Shown: in pieces, positions 46,027-55,643 of the stretch
Numbering within the stretch: position 1 is the first letter of the stretch
Layout of the letters: each line of letters starts with the position of its first letter
Source: Entophlyctis helioformis
Taxonomy: Eukaryota > Chytridiomycota > Chytridiomycetes > Chytridiales > Chytriomycetaceae
Direction: 5' to 3'
Assembly: GCA_025526915.1 (NCBI GenBank)
Contig: JAHLKH010000153.1
Coordinates: 1 to 64,000, forward strand
DNA length: 64,000 nt
Notes under the pieces: model-generated
What the model was told of the DNA's origin: nothing
The model's input: only the letters and a program-made list of their open reading frames with translations
Database searches by the model: none
Program-made: the position numbers and the translations under genes

Positions 46027-49000
46027 TCACTGGATCTTGGCAAAGTACGGCGCCATAAACTCGAAAAAGGCAAACTGCGAGGGCTCGGTGCCGTAGCGGT
46101 ACACAAAGCGCGACGCAAGGTACGATCCAAAGATGGCCTTGACGTACGACTCGGGCACGCGCTTGAACAGCGTGTCCAGGCCAATCTTGTCGAGCAGCAG
46201 CTTGGGGAACGCCTCGCTCAGCACAATGCGGCGCAGCGGCACATTGTCCCAGAGCGTCGTCGACCGCAGCTCCTCGTTGAGGCGCACAATCGCAAGCGAC
46301 AGCTCGTCAGAGAGGATCGACCGCGGCTTGCGCGTGCGCTGGTACTCGCGCCAGAGGCACTCAAACTCGAGCTCGGCGTTCTTCTCAATGATACCCTGCA
46401 CAGACTTGACATACTCGGTGTAAAAGGCGGGCATCGCGTTGGGGCGCACCTGCATGTGCTCGAGGAACTCGTCGTCGGTAAAGGCAAGCGCAGCAAGAAC
46501 CTCGAGCGACGACGACGTCACACCGCCCTTGTTGGCCGAGGCGTCCTTGAAAATGATCGCACCGGCCTTTTCGAGACGCAGACGCGCCTCCTGCGTAAAG
46601 AACAGGTTGGCGCCCTCGACAATGTACTTGAAGCGGGGCGTGCCGTCCTCCTTCAGAAGCATGTGCACATTGTTGAGGTCGACGGCCTCGGGACGGCCAC
46701 CGCACGGCACAAACACGTCGGCCGACGACATGGGGTCCAGGTGGAACTCGTTGCGGAACTTGAGGCCGCTGTCGACAATCGTGCCGTCGGGCAGACGCAC
46801 GTTGGTCTCGTCCACGAGGATGCGGAAGCCCTTGGGCGACAGCTTGGACACGTCAAACTCAATCACCATCTGGCGGTTGTTGGCCAGGCGCAGAAGCTCG
46901 TCGCGGTGGATGCCCTCCGAGTCGTACACGACACCAGATCCGTCGACAATCGCAATCGTCTTGTCCTTGGAGATCTTGATCTCGTTCGAGCCAAGGTCGC
47001 CGTCGGGTCCGCCCGTCTGGAGCTTGGTGCAGTTCTCCTCCTTGAGGCCGAGCTTGCGGTAGATGCCAAGCACGTACTGGTGCACAGAGCGCGTGGTCAT
47101 GCCGTAAATGTCGTGGGGAATGCCGCCCAGCGACTGGCTCTTGCCCGTCGTGAACGCCTTCCAGAAGGTGGCGCCGCGCGAGCGAGCGTGCTGCGAGGCC
47201 CAGTCCATCATGTCGGCAGTGCCCTCGTCGGGACCAAAGAACAGGATCTCGGGCTTGTTGTAGCGGTCGACAATCTTCTCCTTGATGCCGGGAGACTCGC
47301 CGACGAGGAGCAGGTCGAGGATCGAGTCCACGTACTTTTCAAACGCCACGAGCGCCTTGTCCTGCTGCGTGATGTCGAGCAGAATCGTGCCCTTGGAGCC
47401 GCCCTCGGGAATGTCCTTGTTCTTGCGCTGCTGCGTCGAGGCAAGGTTGTAGTTCTCGTCGACGAGGCTGCGCAGGTTGATCGAGTACGCCTCGCGGTTG
47501 CGCGAGCGCACAATGCGGATACCGCCACGGGCAATGTCGCGGAAGCGGAGGTGGAAGCCGCGGAACTCGGAGCCCACGACAAAGAACATGCCAAACAGGG
47601 GCGTCGGGTACTCAATGGCCGGCAAAAAGGCAGGGTCCATGCGGAACGAGAGCGCAACCTTGGTCGGCTGGTAGAAGTTGGTCTTGAGGACGTGCTTGTT
47701 GAACGTCAGGTACGACTCAAAGATCATGAGCTCGTGGTTGTTCTGGACCGTCTTCTTGATCGTCTGCATGAGCTCAGCCTCGGACAGGACGGGGATCGTC
47801 TGGAGACGCTGGTACGAGAGCGACGGCTTGAGGTCGTTGTCGGCGGGGTTGATGTAGTGCACCATGGCAAAGTGCAGGTAGCATAACTTAATCAGGTCGG
47901 GGTAGAGCTTGATGATGTCGAGAATGTACTCGCGCGTGAACGTGTCCGAGCGCAGACGCTTCTTGATCTTGGTGAGCACCTCGACGTGGTTGGGGTTGTT
48001 GGTGTCGACGATCGAGTTGAGCGCCGCGTACTCGGAGCCGAGACGGTTGAGGAAGTGCTGGGCAAAGATCCAGCCCACGTAGCCGTAGATGGCCTCCTGG
48101 ACGGACAGCTTGCCCTGCTGGAAGAAGGACTGGAGCGGGGTCGTGGGCAGGCAGTAGATGAGCGAGGCCTCCTTGATGACCTGGAAGATGGACGTCTCGA
48201 TCGGCGGGGCGTTGCTGCCGGGGATCTGGTTGAGGTAGAGGCACATGATCGTGACGCCGTTGGAGAATTGCTCTGTCGGACGGCACCAGCAGAAAGATTC
48301 AGCCACCAGGCAGATGGTCATGGTGCACATCACAACACAGCACAACACTGCACAACGCACCAACGTATTTGCGGGTCGAAAAGAGATCGTAGTAGTGGTA
48401 CAGATCCGACAGGGCCGAGAAGAAGAGCTGGGTGGTGGCGTGGCGGTAGCCAATCACAAGACGCTTCTCGCGCGAGTTGGGCACGTCAAACATCTCAATG
48501 ACGGGGCCGGTGCGGATGAGGACCTGCTTCATGATGTTCTGGTAGATCTCGAGCGTGTTCTCGGTGGCCTTTTCCAAAAAGTGCTTGTCGCCGACCAGAC
48601 GAATGTCCTTTTCCTCGTCGGCGGTGGGGTGGGGCTTGGCAAACGAGCACTTGCGCACAAAGTAGCAGCGGAGCATGGTCGAAAGCGACGACGACACGGT
48701 GCCAAACGAGCGGAACGACTCGAGGCGGTAGGCAGCCGTCTTGGACGAGACGTCGAGGTACTTTTCGTCAATCTTCTGCTCGTACTTGGGGCCCGAGAGG
48801 GTCGAGACACCGGGACGCGACGTGTGGATGTACACGGCACCCTCGTCGGTCTCGCGCTCGAGGTTGATCTCGAGCGACTTTTCGTTCTTGATGTAGGCGA
48901 AGATCTTGGCAGCGTACAGCGACATGATGTGCTGGGCGATGGTTTCGACCGACTCTTGCTGGAAGTACATGTCGTCGATGCCGAGGTTGCTGTGCGGCGG

Positions 49001-49620
49001 CGTTGCATGCACGGACGAGAGGGGGTGTCATGGGGTGTGAGTCACAAGGTTGGCCGCAGCGGGGGAGATGGCAGATGCGGGAAGAATGCGATCAGCGAGG
49101 GAAGAATGCGGCCGGGCGGATGTAGGCAGCAGTGCGATGGATACGAGTGCACAACAGTGCATACGAGTGCATAGGAGTGCATACGAGTGCATAGCACAGT
49201 ATTGCACAACAGTGCATACGAGTGCACACCACGGCTCGGCACAGCTCGGCACAGCTCGGCACAGCACGCCATTGCGGGCGTCGAGTGGGTGACCAGTCAC
49301 GAGACACGCTCAGCCGACGCTCAGCGAGGCCACGGGGCCGGCGCGTCATTCGCCGCACAGCAAGGCATGCACAGCAAGGACTGCAAAGGAGGGACAGGCG
49401 GCAGGAGACAGCGGAGAGACAGCGGAGAGACAGGCAAGACGCACCCGTAGAACCACGACACTTCGTTGTTGACGAGCTCCTTGGGGATGAAGCCGCGCTC
49501 GGCCACGTACGTCGAGACGTGCTGCATCTGGTCGGCCTTTCCGGCAAAGACGGTGCTGGCGTAGCCAACGGCATCGGCGACCTTGGCGACCTTGGCACCG
49601 GGCACTCCGAGCGAAGACAT
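46027..49620 (-). CDS. GDH2: NAD-specific glutamate dehydrogenase, large fungal type
   Basis: Oxidative deamination of glutamate to 2-oxoglutarate with NAD. Exons are 49445-49620, 48361-48989 and 46027-48272; introns of 455 nt (GTGCGT...GCACAG) and 88 nt (GTGCGT...GACAG) restore WFYGNLGIDDMYF and RKYVEQFSNGV; 1,016 residues. The catalytic part carries GMFFVVGSEFRGFHLRFRDI, ARGGIR, PEGGSKGTILLD and FGPDEGTADMMDW. The nucleotide-binding part has TGGPDGDLGSNEI and FVPCGGRPEAV. The length matches the roughly 1,000-residue fungal GDH2 group rather than the 450-residue NADP enzymes. Likely mitochondrial, though no clear presequence is visible. Confidence 0.97.
48990..49444 (-). repeat. Long first intron of the glutamate dehydrogenase gene with short tandem repeats
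   Basis: At 455 nt it is five times the usual intron length here. It holds a degenerate tandem array of GCATACGAGT-like units (about 49140-49225), then GCTCGGCACA units and GCGGAGAGACA units, pointing to growth by slippage. Confidence 0.75.
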
Positions 49621-50579
49621 GGGCGTGGGGTGGGCGTGGGCGTGGGCGTGGGCGTGGGGTTTGTTGCTTGCGTGGGTTGCTCAGCAGAGAGCCTGGCGTG
49701 GTCGACGAGCGGAGACGGCCATGCCACCGACAAGCGACAAGCGACAAGCGTGGCGGACGAGTGGGCGGACGGACAATGCAGGCGGCGGGGCACACAGACA
49801 GGAGCGTCGTCAGTCAGCGACCGCTCGGCCAGACAGGCCGGCATGGCAGGAGCCATGGCCAGCGTCATGCACACCGCCATTGGTACAATGCACCAACACA
49901 GCACACAGGCGGACAACACGCAACACACCTGTGAGGATGACGGAAGCGAGGAAAAGCAGATCACAGCGGGGCGAATTTAAATGCGGCGGGCCACAATCCA
50001 GGGAACAATCAGCGTTTGAATGTGCGGCACAGCGGCAAAGGCATGCCAACGCACATAGACAGGAACTGGTGTGTGTGTGTGTGTGTGTGTGTGCCTGTAG
50101 ACGCCTGCAGACAGGCCGCCTTCTTAAAGGGATGCAGGCCTGTCAGCTGACGCATCAGACTGTCACCAGGTCGGGGCACGGGCGGGCGTCGTTGAAAAGT
50201 TCTCGCAGCCTCGGCCGACGCTGGCTGGCCACCCATCCGCTCACGCGACGCTTGGGCATGATGCGTGACAGCCCCTGCTGACCGGCCGGTGCGAAAATAC
50301 TTTGCGCCACCAAGTGCATCAACAAACAGACGGGCCAGACAGCTCGGCTTGAGCAGCGGTGCTGTTGGAGCCGTCGGTGCTGTCAGACTGCCACGCAGAC
50401 GCAACACGGCCAGCAGCAATAGCGACAGGCGGCCGTCCAACAGCGCCACTGCCCATATCAACCCGATCTCGTTATCCTTGACAGAGCCGGCGACGATGGG
50501 CCGCCATCCGATCCAGTCTGCGATGCTACGCGGCCAGTCTTGGGCGGCACCTACTCGTAGTGTGCTTGTGCGGCTGTCT

Positions 50580-50791
50580 GTTGGGACGCCTGGCGCTGTG
50601 CTTGGCGGAGCAGCATGTTCGTCCACTGCGAGCAGCGCCATGCGGCACGGGCCAGACGACGCCAACACACACCGATCTGGCTGCTGCTGTGATCCAGTCG
50701 GGACGGTCGCTCTGTCACTGCGCCGTGTCTGCGATCCAGCACAGTCGCACTGCCGTGCGTTCAACCGTCCACAGCAGCGCATCTCCCGGCA

Positions 50792-50857
<66 letters not shown>

Positions 50858-50945
50858 TGCGATCACTCGGCGGCTTGCAAGCCAATGAATGCTGCGATGC
50901 CATGAGACGATCGCTGCCCTTGACTGCTGTGCAGCAACGCTGGCT
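50580..50945. repeat. Dispersed module, copy A
   Basis: Starts at GTTGGGACGCCTGG and ends at GTGCAGCAACGCTGG. Strongly similar to 57218-57552, including the stretches around GATCCAGTCGGGACGGTCGC and GCGGCTTGCAAGCCAATGAA. It contains a 62-bp CTG tract. It lies about 125 bp upstream of the TATA box of the nuclease/kinase gene. On the minus strand both copies share an open frame beginning MASQHSLACKPPSDRIQQ; in this copy it ends at a stop after WIADTAQ. Confidence 0.9.
50793..50854 (+). repeat. CTG trinucleotide tract
   Basis: About 20 uninterrupted CTG units inside the dispersed module; the other copy has only about 8 or 9 (57436-57461). A likely unstable microsatellite. Confidence 0.95.
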
Positions 50946-51070
50946 GGAACAGACCGTGCGACACCTTCACCAGCAGGTTGTCCATGACAGCGTGCAGGCA
51001 GAGGATCATGGCAATAGACGCCAGTGCTGGCCTGGCAGATTAGACAGCACAGCCCCCTGCCATTCAGGCT

Positions 51071-51078
51071 TATAAAAG
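51071..51078 (+). promoter_or_regulatory. TATA box of the nuclease/kinase gene
   Basis: TATAAAAG, 45 bp upstream of the ATG at 51116. With transcription expected to start about 25-30 bp downstream, the ATG at 51092 would fall at or before the cap, so 51116 is the better start. Confidence 0.7.
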
Positions 51079-51115
51079 CACGCCTCAGCTCATGCATGCC
51101 ATGCATCTCATCTCC

Positions 51116-51961
51116 ATGAGCTGGGAATATGCTGCTCGTATCGAGAGAAGGATGGACAACGCCACGGTTTACAACGAGGCACATCTTGTCAGCTCCTACC
51201 AGCAGATTGTTCAAGATCTGGTTGACACGACTGATGCTGCCAACACTGCCCGTGTCAATGTGATCCCAGAGGCCAGTGTCACATCTGGCTGCGTGGATCT
51301 GATGGTCTATAGGGACCAGCAGCGCCATGTGGCCATTGAGATGAAGGTGCCCAACGGCATTGGCAGTGACATGCGCCAAGAGCCACAGGACCTGCTGCAG
51401 TTGATGATTGACCAGCACGCTAAGGACATCAAGAGCAAGCAATCAGTCTCGAGTCGGGCAGCAGGCTGTCTGAACCAGCTTATCAACTATCTGGCCAAAA
51501 CCACGACCGAGTTTGGTATCCTTTCGTCCTACGAGCATTCGTGGTTCGTCAAGCGAGGCACGCCGATCGATGGTCAAGAGTCGTTCTTTGTCTCCATGTC
51601 AGTGCCATGTACCGCGGAGGGACCCGTCACTCTGCGGCGGGCGCTTCTCTACATCATCAACGAGGTCAAGATCAGGGCTGCTGGTCACTCGTCTCTACTG
51701 CCTGAGCTCAGGCATACACCAGAGTCAGATGACCAGGCTGGATGGGCGACATATGGCAACTTTACAATTGACATGCGTGAACTCGACGCCAAGCAGTGCC
51801 CCTGCAGCAGCAGAGGCAAGACGCTCGTCTCATACGACAGCGGCGCCAGTCTCATGCAGAGTGCCAAGCCCATGTTGCACTTCTGTAGCGCCATTGCATC
51901 TGCAATGTCATGGGCTGAATGCCTGGACTGCCAACGTGAGGCCATCAAAGGAGTCTCATGA
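51116..51961 (+). CDS. Crinkler-like PD-(D/E)xK nuclease domain protein, N-terminal part
   Basis: Starts MSWEYAARIERR. A restriction-endonuclease-like core is visible: IPEASVTSG, then CVDLMVY (acidic metal ligand) and VAIEMKVPNG (the ExK pair) at about residues 57-82, followed by a helix with LNQLINYL. Such REase-like domains fused to a protein kinase occur in Crinkler-type proteins of fungi and oomycetes (family knowledge). The frame closes at 51961 and the neighbouring frame opens at 51958 with overlapping ATGA. The next segment carries the kinase half, so the two are probably one gene with an unrecognised intron or a frameshift. No signal peptide is seen. Whether it acts inside the cell or as an effector is open. 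Confidence 0.65.
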   Translation: MSWEYAARIERRMDNATVYNEAHLVSSYQQIVQDLVDTTDAANTARVNVIPEASVTSGCVDLMVYRDQQRHVAIEMKVPNGIGSDMRQEPQDLLQLMIDQHAKDIKSKQSVSSRAAGCLNQLINYLAKTTTEFGILSSYEHSWFVKRGTPIDGQESFFVSMSVPCTAEGPVTLRRALLYIINEVKIRAAGHSSLLPELRHTPESDDQAGWATYGNFTIDMRELDAKQCPCSSRGKTLVSYDSGASLMQSAKPMLHFCSAIASAMSWAECLDCQREAIKGVS

Positions 51962-52335
51962 AAGGTTTTGGCACGGCCAAATGTCAAGCCATCCACAAGG
52001 AGACTCTGTTTTATGGCGAGCACAAGAGCTATGCGTTCCCACGAGCTGTTGAGTCACAGCTGTGCGTTCTTCATTATGCCATCTTGACAAGTGTGCATTT
52101 TGGATCTATAAGGACAGAGATCGTGCTGCACTCCCGCCACATCCTGCACGGCGACCTGCACTCTGGCAACGTCGTGTTTGTTGGGGAGGGCGACGAGCGC
52201 AAGGCACGCATCATTGACCTGGAGAGTGCGCGGGTGCACCGTGGGCAGGACTTTGACGAGCTGGCTGCCAAGGAGAAGGCACGAGTGGTGCGGTTTGGCA
52301 CACCGACAGAGTATGACCGCAGGCATGGCGAATGA
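51958..52335 (+). CDS. Protein kinase C-lobe segment, probably continuation of the Crinkler-like gene
   Basis: Contains a kinase catalytic loop HGDLHSGNVVF (Asp and Asn present; Gly in place of the usual Arg), preceded by LHSRHIL and followed by ARIIDLESAR in the position of DFG. No glycine loop or catalytic Lys can be read in the preceding 200 bases in any frame, so the N-lobe is missing, hidden by an intron, or damaged. A possible acceptor (AAGGACAG) lies just before the codons for EIVLHSRHIL at about 52.12 kb. The stop at 52335 overlaps the ATG of the ankyrin gene. Confidence 0.55.
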   Translation: MKGFGTAKCQAIHKETLFYGEHKSYAFPRAVESQLCVLHYAILTSVHFGSIRTEIVLHSRHILHGDLHSGNVVFVGEGDERKARIIDLESARVHRGQDFDELAAKEKARVVRFGTPTEYDRRHGE

Positions 52336-53808
52336 ATGCGGTTCATTGTGCAACCTGTGTATGGAAAGCAGTGTGTGCTGCAAGACTGCCAAAGAGTGGC
52401 GACAGTGGCGATGCGAGCCTTGTCTGGCAGCCGCCAAGACACGCTGTCCGCGTCAGATGGACGACCAGACCGCATCTGCCCCTTCTGCCGCGACGGACGT
52501 CCAGCTGTGGTGGTGGGACCGCCTGCCAATGGAGCTGCGGCTGCACGTCTTCAAGTTTGCCAGCCCGCTCACTCTGTTTGTCAACGGCCTCCTCGCTGCA
52601 CCAACTCGGCTCGACTGGCCCACCGTCTCGGCCGTCTGGACAGAGGCCATCGAGCTCGACTGGAGCGGTGACTTGGCCACGCTGCCTGCAGGTGTCCAGC
52701 TCGACGCTGGCATGGACAGCGACAGGCACCGTGTGGTCAGCATGGTGGCCGTGCGCTCTCGCTCGCTGTTCGGCCGTCTCTGTGCGCTCTTCCCCAAGGC
52801 CAGCGACGCAGCAACTGACCGCCTGCTGATCGAAGACTGCTGCCGCAGCGACATTGTCGGAAGCAGCGTTGGCGACTCGCTCCGCCAGCGGCTGTGCCAC
52901 ATCCCCATGCGCAACGGCTGGTTCGACCTTGTCGACTTTTCGCACCCGGTCGGCCTTGGATGGGCGGCGATCATGTTTGGCCACGCAGCGCTCCTCAAGC
53001 ACCTTGCTGAGCACCACGGCATCGATCTGGCGTTCTATGGTGCAACAACGGCGTCTTGGCGATGGACATCGCAGCTGCAGGTGGACGTCTGGATATTCTG
53101 CAGATGCTGCACGAGGCTGGCAGTACGGCGTGCTCGACTCGCGCAATGGACGTGGCCGCAGCCAACGGACATCTGCCTGTTGTTGTCTGGCTGCATGGCA
53201 ATCGACGCGAAGGATGCACGGCTGCTGCAATGGACGGTGCAGCCAGCGCCGGCAGACTCGACATTATCCAGTGGCTGCGTGCCAACCGCACCGAAGGATG
53301 CTCGACCGTCGCAATGGACAGTGCCGCCAAGAACGGCCATCTGGGCACGGTTGTGTGGCTCCACACAAACACACGCGCAGGATGCACGACCAACGCCATG
53401 GACGATGCTGCTTGGAACGGCCATCTCGATGTTATCCAATGGCTGCATGCCAACCGCGACGAGGGATGCACCGAATGGGCCATGAACGAAGCCGCACGCA
53501 TGGGCCATCTTCACGTCATTGTCTGGCTTCACACTCACCGCATTGAAGGATGCACGACAGCAGCAATGGACGGTGCCGCAGGCAACAGGCACATGGATGT
53601 CGTCAGATGGCTGGCGCACAACCGCGCTGAAGGATGGACCATGATGTCGATCAGCAACGCCATGCACGACGAGAACATCCTGCTTGTCGCACTGCTCCTG
53701 TCGTCGATTCGCGACGCAGCTCGTCAGCTGGAAGCCATTAACGCCACGGTCCCGTCAGAGCGACTCGCCGATGTGCTGTCTGCTATCGATGGTGTCGTGC
53801 GTGCTTAA
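52325..53808 (+). CDS. F-box-like / ankyrin-repeat protein, frame interrupted
   Basis: The frame opens at 52325 with a Cys-rich head (CGSLCNLCMESSVCC); an alternative start is at 52457. An F-box-like segment follows (WWWDRLPMELRLHVFKF, LTLFVNGLL) and a WxEAIELDWSGDLATLP region. From about 53.05 kb at least seven ankyrin-type repeats of about 32 residues occur, each with AMDxAAxxGHLxVVxWL and NRxEGCT. The two halves are in different frames: at about 53040 one base is missing between LAFYG and CNNGVLAMDIAAA. An in-frame 41-nt splice is possible but would delete a canonical repeat. Likely a protein-interaction adaptor. Its start overlaps the end of the kinase segment, so a longer fusion is conceivable. 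Confidence 0.7.
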
Positions 53809-53958
53809 TCTGCAATGTGGCAATGAAGTGATGAGCATCGTTGTCGATGCAGCCGTCCAAATATGGAAATATGATGTCGTTCGGTTACAGCCAATCAATG
53901 CAGCGCGACTGGGCATGTGGCGCACGTGGGCAAGGCACGGTGCCTTGCCAGATCTTGC

Positions 53959-53966
53959 CTTAAAAG
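53959..53966 (+). promoter_or_regulatory. TATA-like element upstream of the small LRR gene
   Basis: CTTAAAAG about 54-61 bp before the ATG at 54020. The short distance leaves little room for an extra upstream exon with a signal peptide. Confidence 0.5.
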
Positions 53967-54019
53967 GCACTTGAGCGGCAGCCCCAATACTCCACCACAC
54001 ACACGCCAACACGCCAACG

Positions 54020-54163
54020 ATGTCTGCCTGCGCTATCCTCAACTCGGCCTTCCCCGCGCTGTTCCCCAACGCCGCCCAGTGCTGCTCGCCCGCCAACCTC
54101 GTTGCCTGCGATGCCTCCAACAACGTCATCACTCTGTGCGTCTCCTGCATCGCATATCGTTCG

Positions 54164-54214
<51 letters not shown>

Positions 54215-55173
54215 ACTGATGACTGCACCCGATTGCCTGTTGAACACTTGCCGCCGCTGCTGCTCTCTTGGTCCGCCACAGCACGCTCAACGGACAGAGT
54301 CTGTCTGGTGCTCTGCCCGAGTCGCTCGGCAGCATCACCTCGCTCAAGACGCTCAACCTCAAGGACAACGCCTACAACAGCACGATCCCCGCCTCGTTCG
54401 GCAACCTTGCCAACCTGGAGATCCTGTGAGTTGCGGTCACTGTGTCGTCTTTGTGTGCTCTTCTTTGTGTGCTCTTCTTTGTGTGTGCACTGTTGAACTT
54501 CCACGTGGTCGCGGATCATGCATGCGGCCAGTGGCTTGTGCTCGCATTGGACTGACAGCCATCTTCACATGCCACCTTCCTGCCCTCCCACCTTGTCTTG
54601 ACGACCCCTCCCACCACCGCAATCGGCTCGCCCAACAGCAACCTCGAGAACAACAAGCTCGTCGGCACTTTCCCTGCCTCGATCGGCCAGCTCACCAAGC
54701 TCAAGGAGCTCCGTGTCAGAGACAACACCATGTCCGGTCCCATCCCCAACGGCTTCGTGTCCGTCAACATCTTCTCGTTTGCCAGAAACAACCTGTGTGT
54801 CCCCGCCGACTTTGTTGGCAAGAAGCCCAACAACATGAAGGCTTGTAAGTGGACGCCTCTGTCCTTGACCTGCTTGTGGGGGATCGTTTGTTGACTGTCC
54901 TTGTTGACTGACTGACCGCGTCCATCTGGCCGTGTTCTGCAACAACCTGAACGATCCATAGGCGACGCTGCGCCTGCCAACCCGACCACCACCGTGCCTG
55001 CTGGACCTGCCAACCCGACCGCCACCGTGACTGTTCCTGCTGGACCCGCTAACCCGACCGCGACTGTCCCTGCTCCCCAGGTCACCGAGACCACTGCGCC
55101 TATCACCAACCCGAACCCCAACTGCGACCGCTTCAACGCATGCTGTGCCTGGATCGGTGGTTTCGACTGCTAA
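54020..55173 (+). CDS. Small leucine-rich repeat protein, 225 residues
   Basis: Exons are 54020-54135, 54282-54425, 54639-54844 and 54962-55173; introns of 146, 213 and 117 nt. An LRR N-terminal cap with paired Cys (CAILNSAFPALF, QCCSP, LVACD) is followed by plant-type repeats (LSGALPESLG, TIPASFGNLANLEIL, LVGTFPASIGQLTKLKEL). A Cys segment (NNLCVPADF) precedes an Asn/Pro/Thr-rich tail with repeated PANPTATVP and a final Cys-rich motif (CDRFNACCAW). LRR introns fall at the same codon position of each repeat (phase 2). Plant relatives are secreted, but no signal peptide is present at this start. Intron 1 carries a long CA tract. Confidence 0.85.
54166..54212 (+). repeat. CA dinucleotide microsatellite in intron 1 of the LRR gene
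   Basis: About 23 uninterrupted CA units between the donor GTGCGT and the acceptor CCACAG. Confidence 0.97.
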
Positions 55174-55643
55174 GCGCCAGTGTGACTGCCAATGATCGCC
55201 ATGCTGTGATCGTTCGTTTGTTTGTTCGCACGCACATCTCCTTTCTTCCTCTGTCCGCCTGTGTGTCGGCAACTGTTGGCTGCACTCGACAGCATCTCGT
55301 TTGTCCCAGTAGAAAGTCTCGATAATATATACTTTACACGCAGTTTATTCTTGCTCTTGCTCTTGTTGCTCTTGTGTATGCAGCCACCTTGGACTGCGTG
55401 CATCCATGCCTGCTTCCACTTGCAGCCAGTGCACGCCACGCTCTGGCTCATCATGCGCAGCCAGTCGAGACAGACACACGCACACAAAGACAGACACACA
55501 ACCGCAGTCGCTCTCAGAGCGTCAGCAGCCGCCGCAAGGCAACTTCCTTGTTCAGGAACATGGCTTCCTTGACCATCGCCTTGCGCCGCTCAGCGTCCAG
55601 ACTCGCCACGAGCGCGCGCGCAATGTCGCTCGTTTGTGCCTCC
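55174..55643. other. Intergenic stretch between convergent LRR and ankyrin genes
   Basis: AT-richer 3' flanks with a (CTTGCT)n-like run near 55350, and CACACA tracts near 55475. No gene recognised. The ankyrin frame itself ends at 55644. Confidence 0.5.

Larger units (their letters stand above)
49621..51070. other. Long intergenic region between glutamate dehydrogenase and the nuclease/kinase gene
   Basis: Holds a GGGCGT hexamer run beside the glutamate dehydrogenase start (about 49620-49660), a (GT)n tract (50069-50093) and the dispersed module described separately. Long open frames on both strands (including one running antisense into the next gene) show no recognisable motif; I regard them as GC-driven. 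Confidence 0.5.

Noticed and set aside
49092..49964. Long minus-strand open frame upstream of glutamate dehydrogenase exon 1
   Set aside because: It overlaps exon 1 and the repeat-filled intron in another frame and has no recognisable domain.
50793..50854. Poly-Cys or poly-Leu proteins on the plus strand of the CTG tract
   Set aside because: Frames exist only because of the triplet repeat; no conserved flanks in those frames.
50009..51442. A 477-codon open frame on the minus strand
   Set aside because: It runs antisense through the nuclease domain and contains microsatellite-encoded His/Thr and Ser repeats; no family motif.
53042..53083. A 41-nt intron that would repair the first ankyrin gene
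   Set aside because: It has GT and AG ends, but it is far shorter than other introns here and would remove a canonical ankyrin repeat start (AMDIAAAGG).
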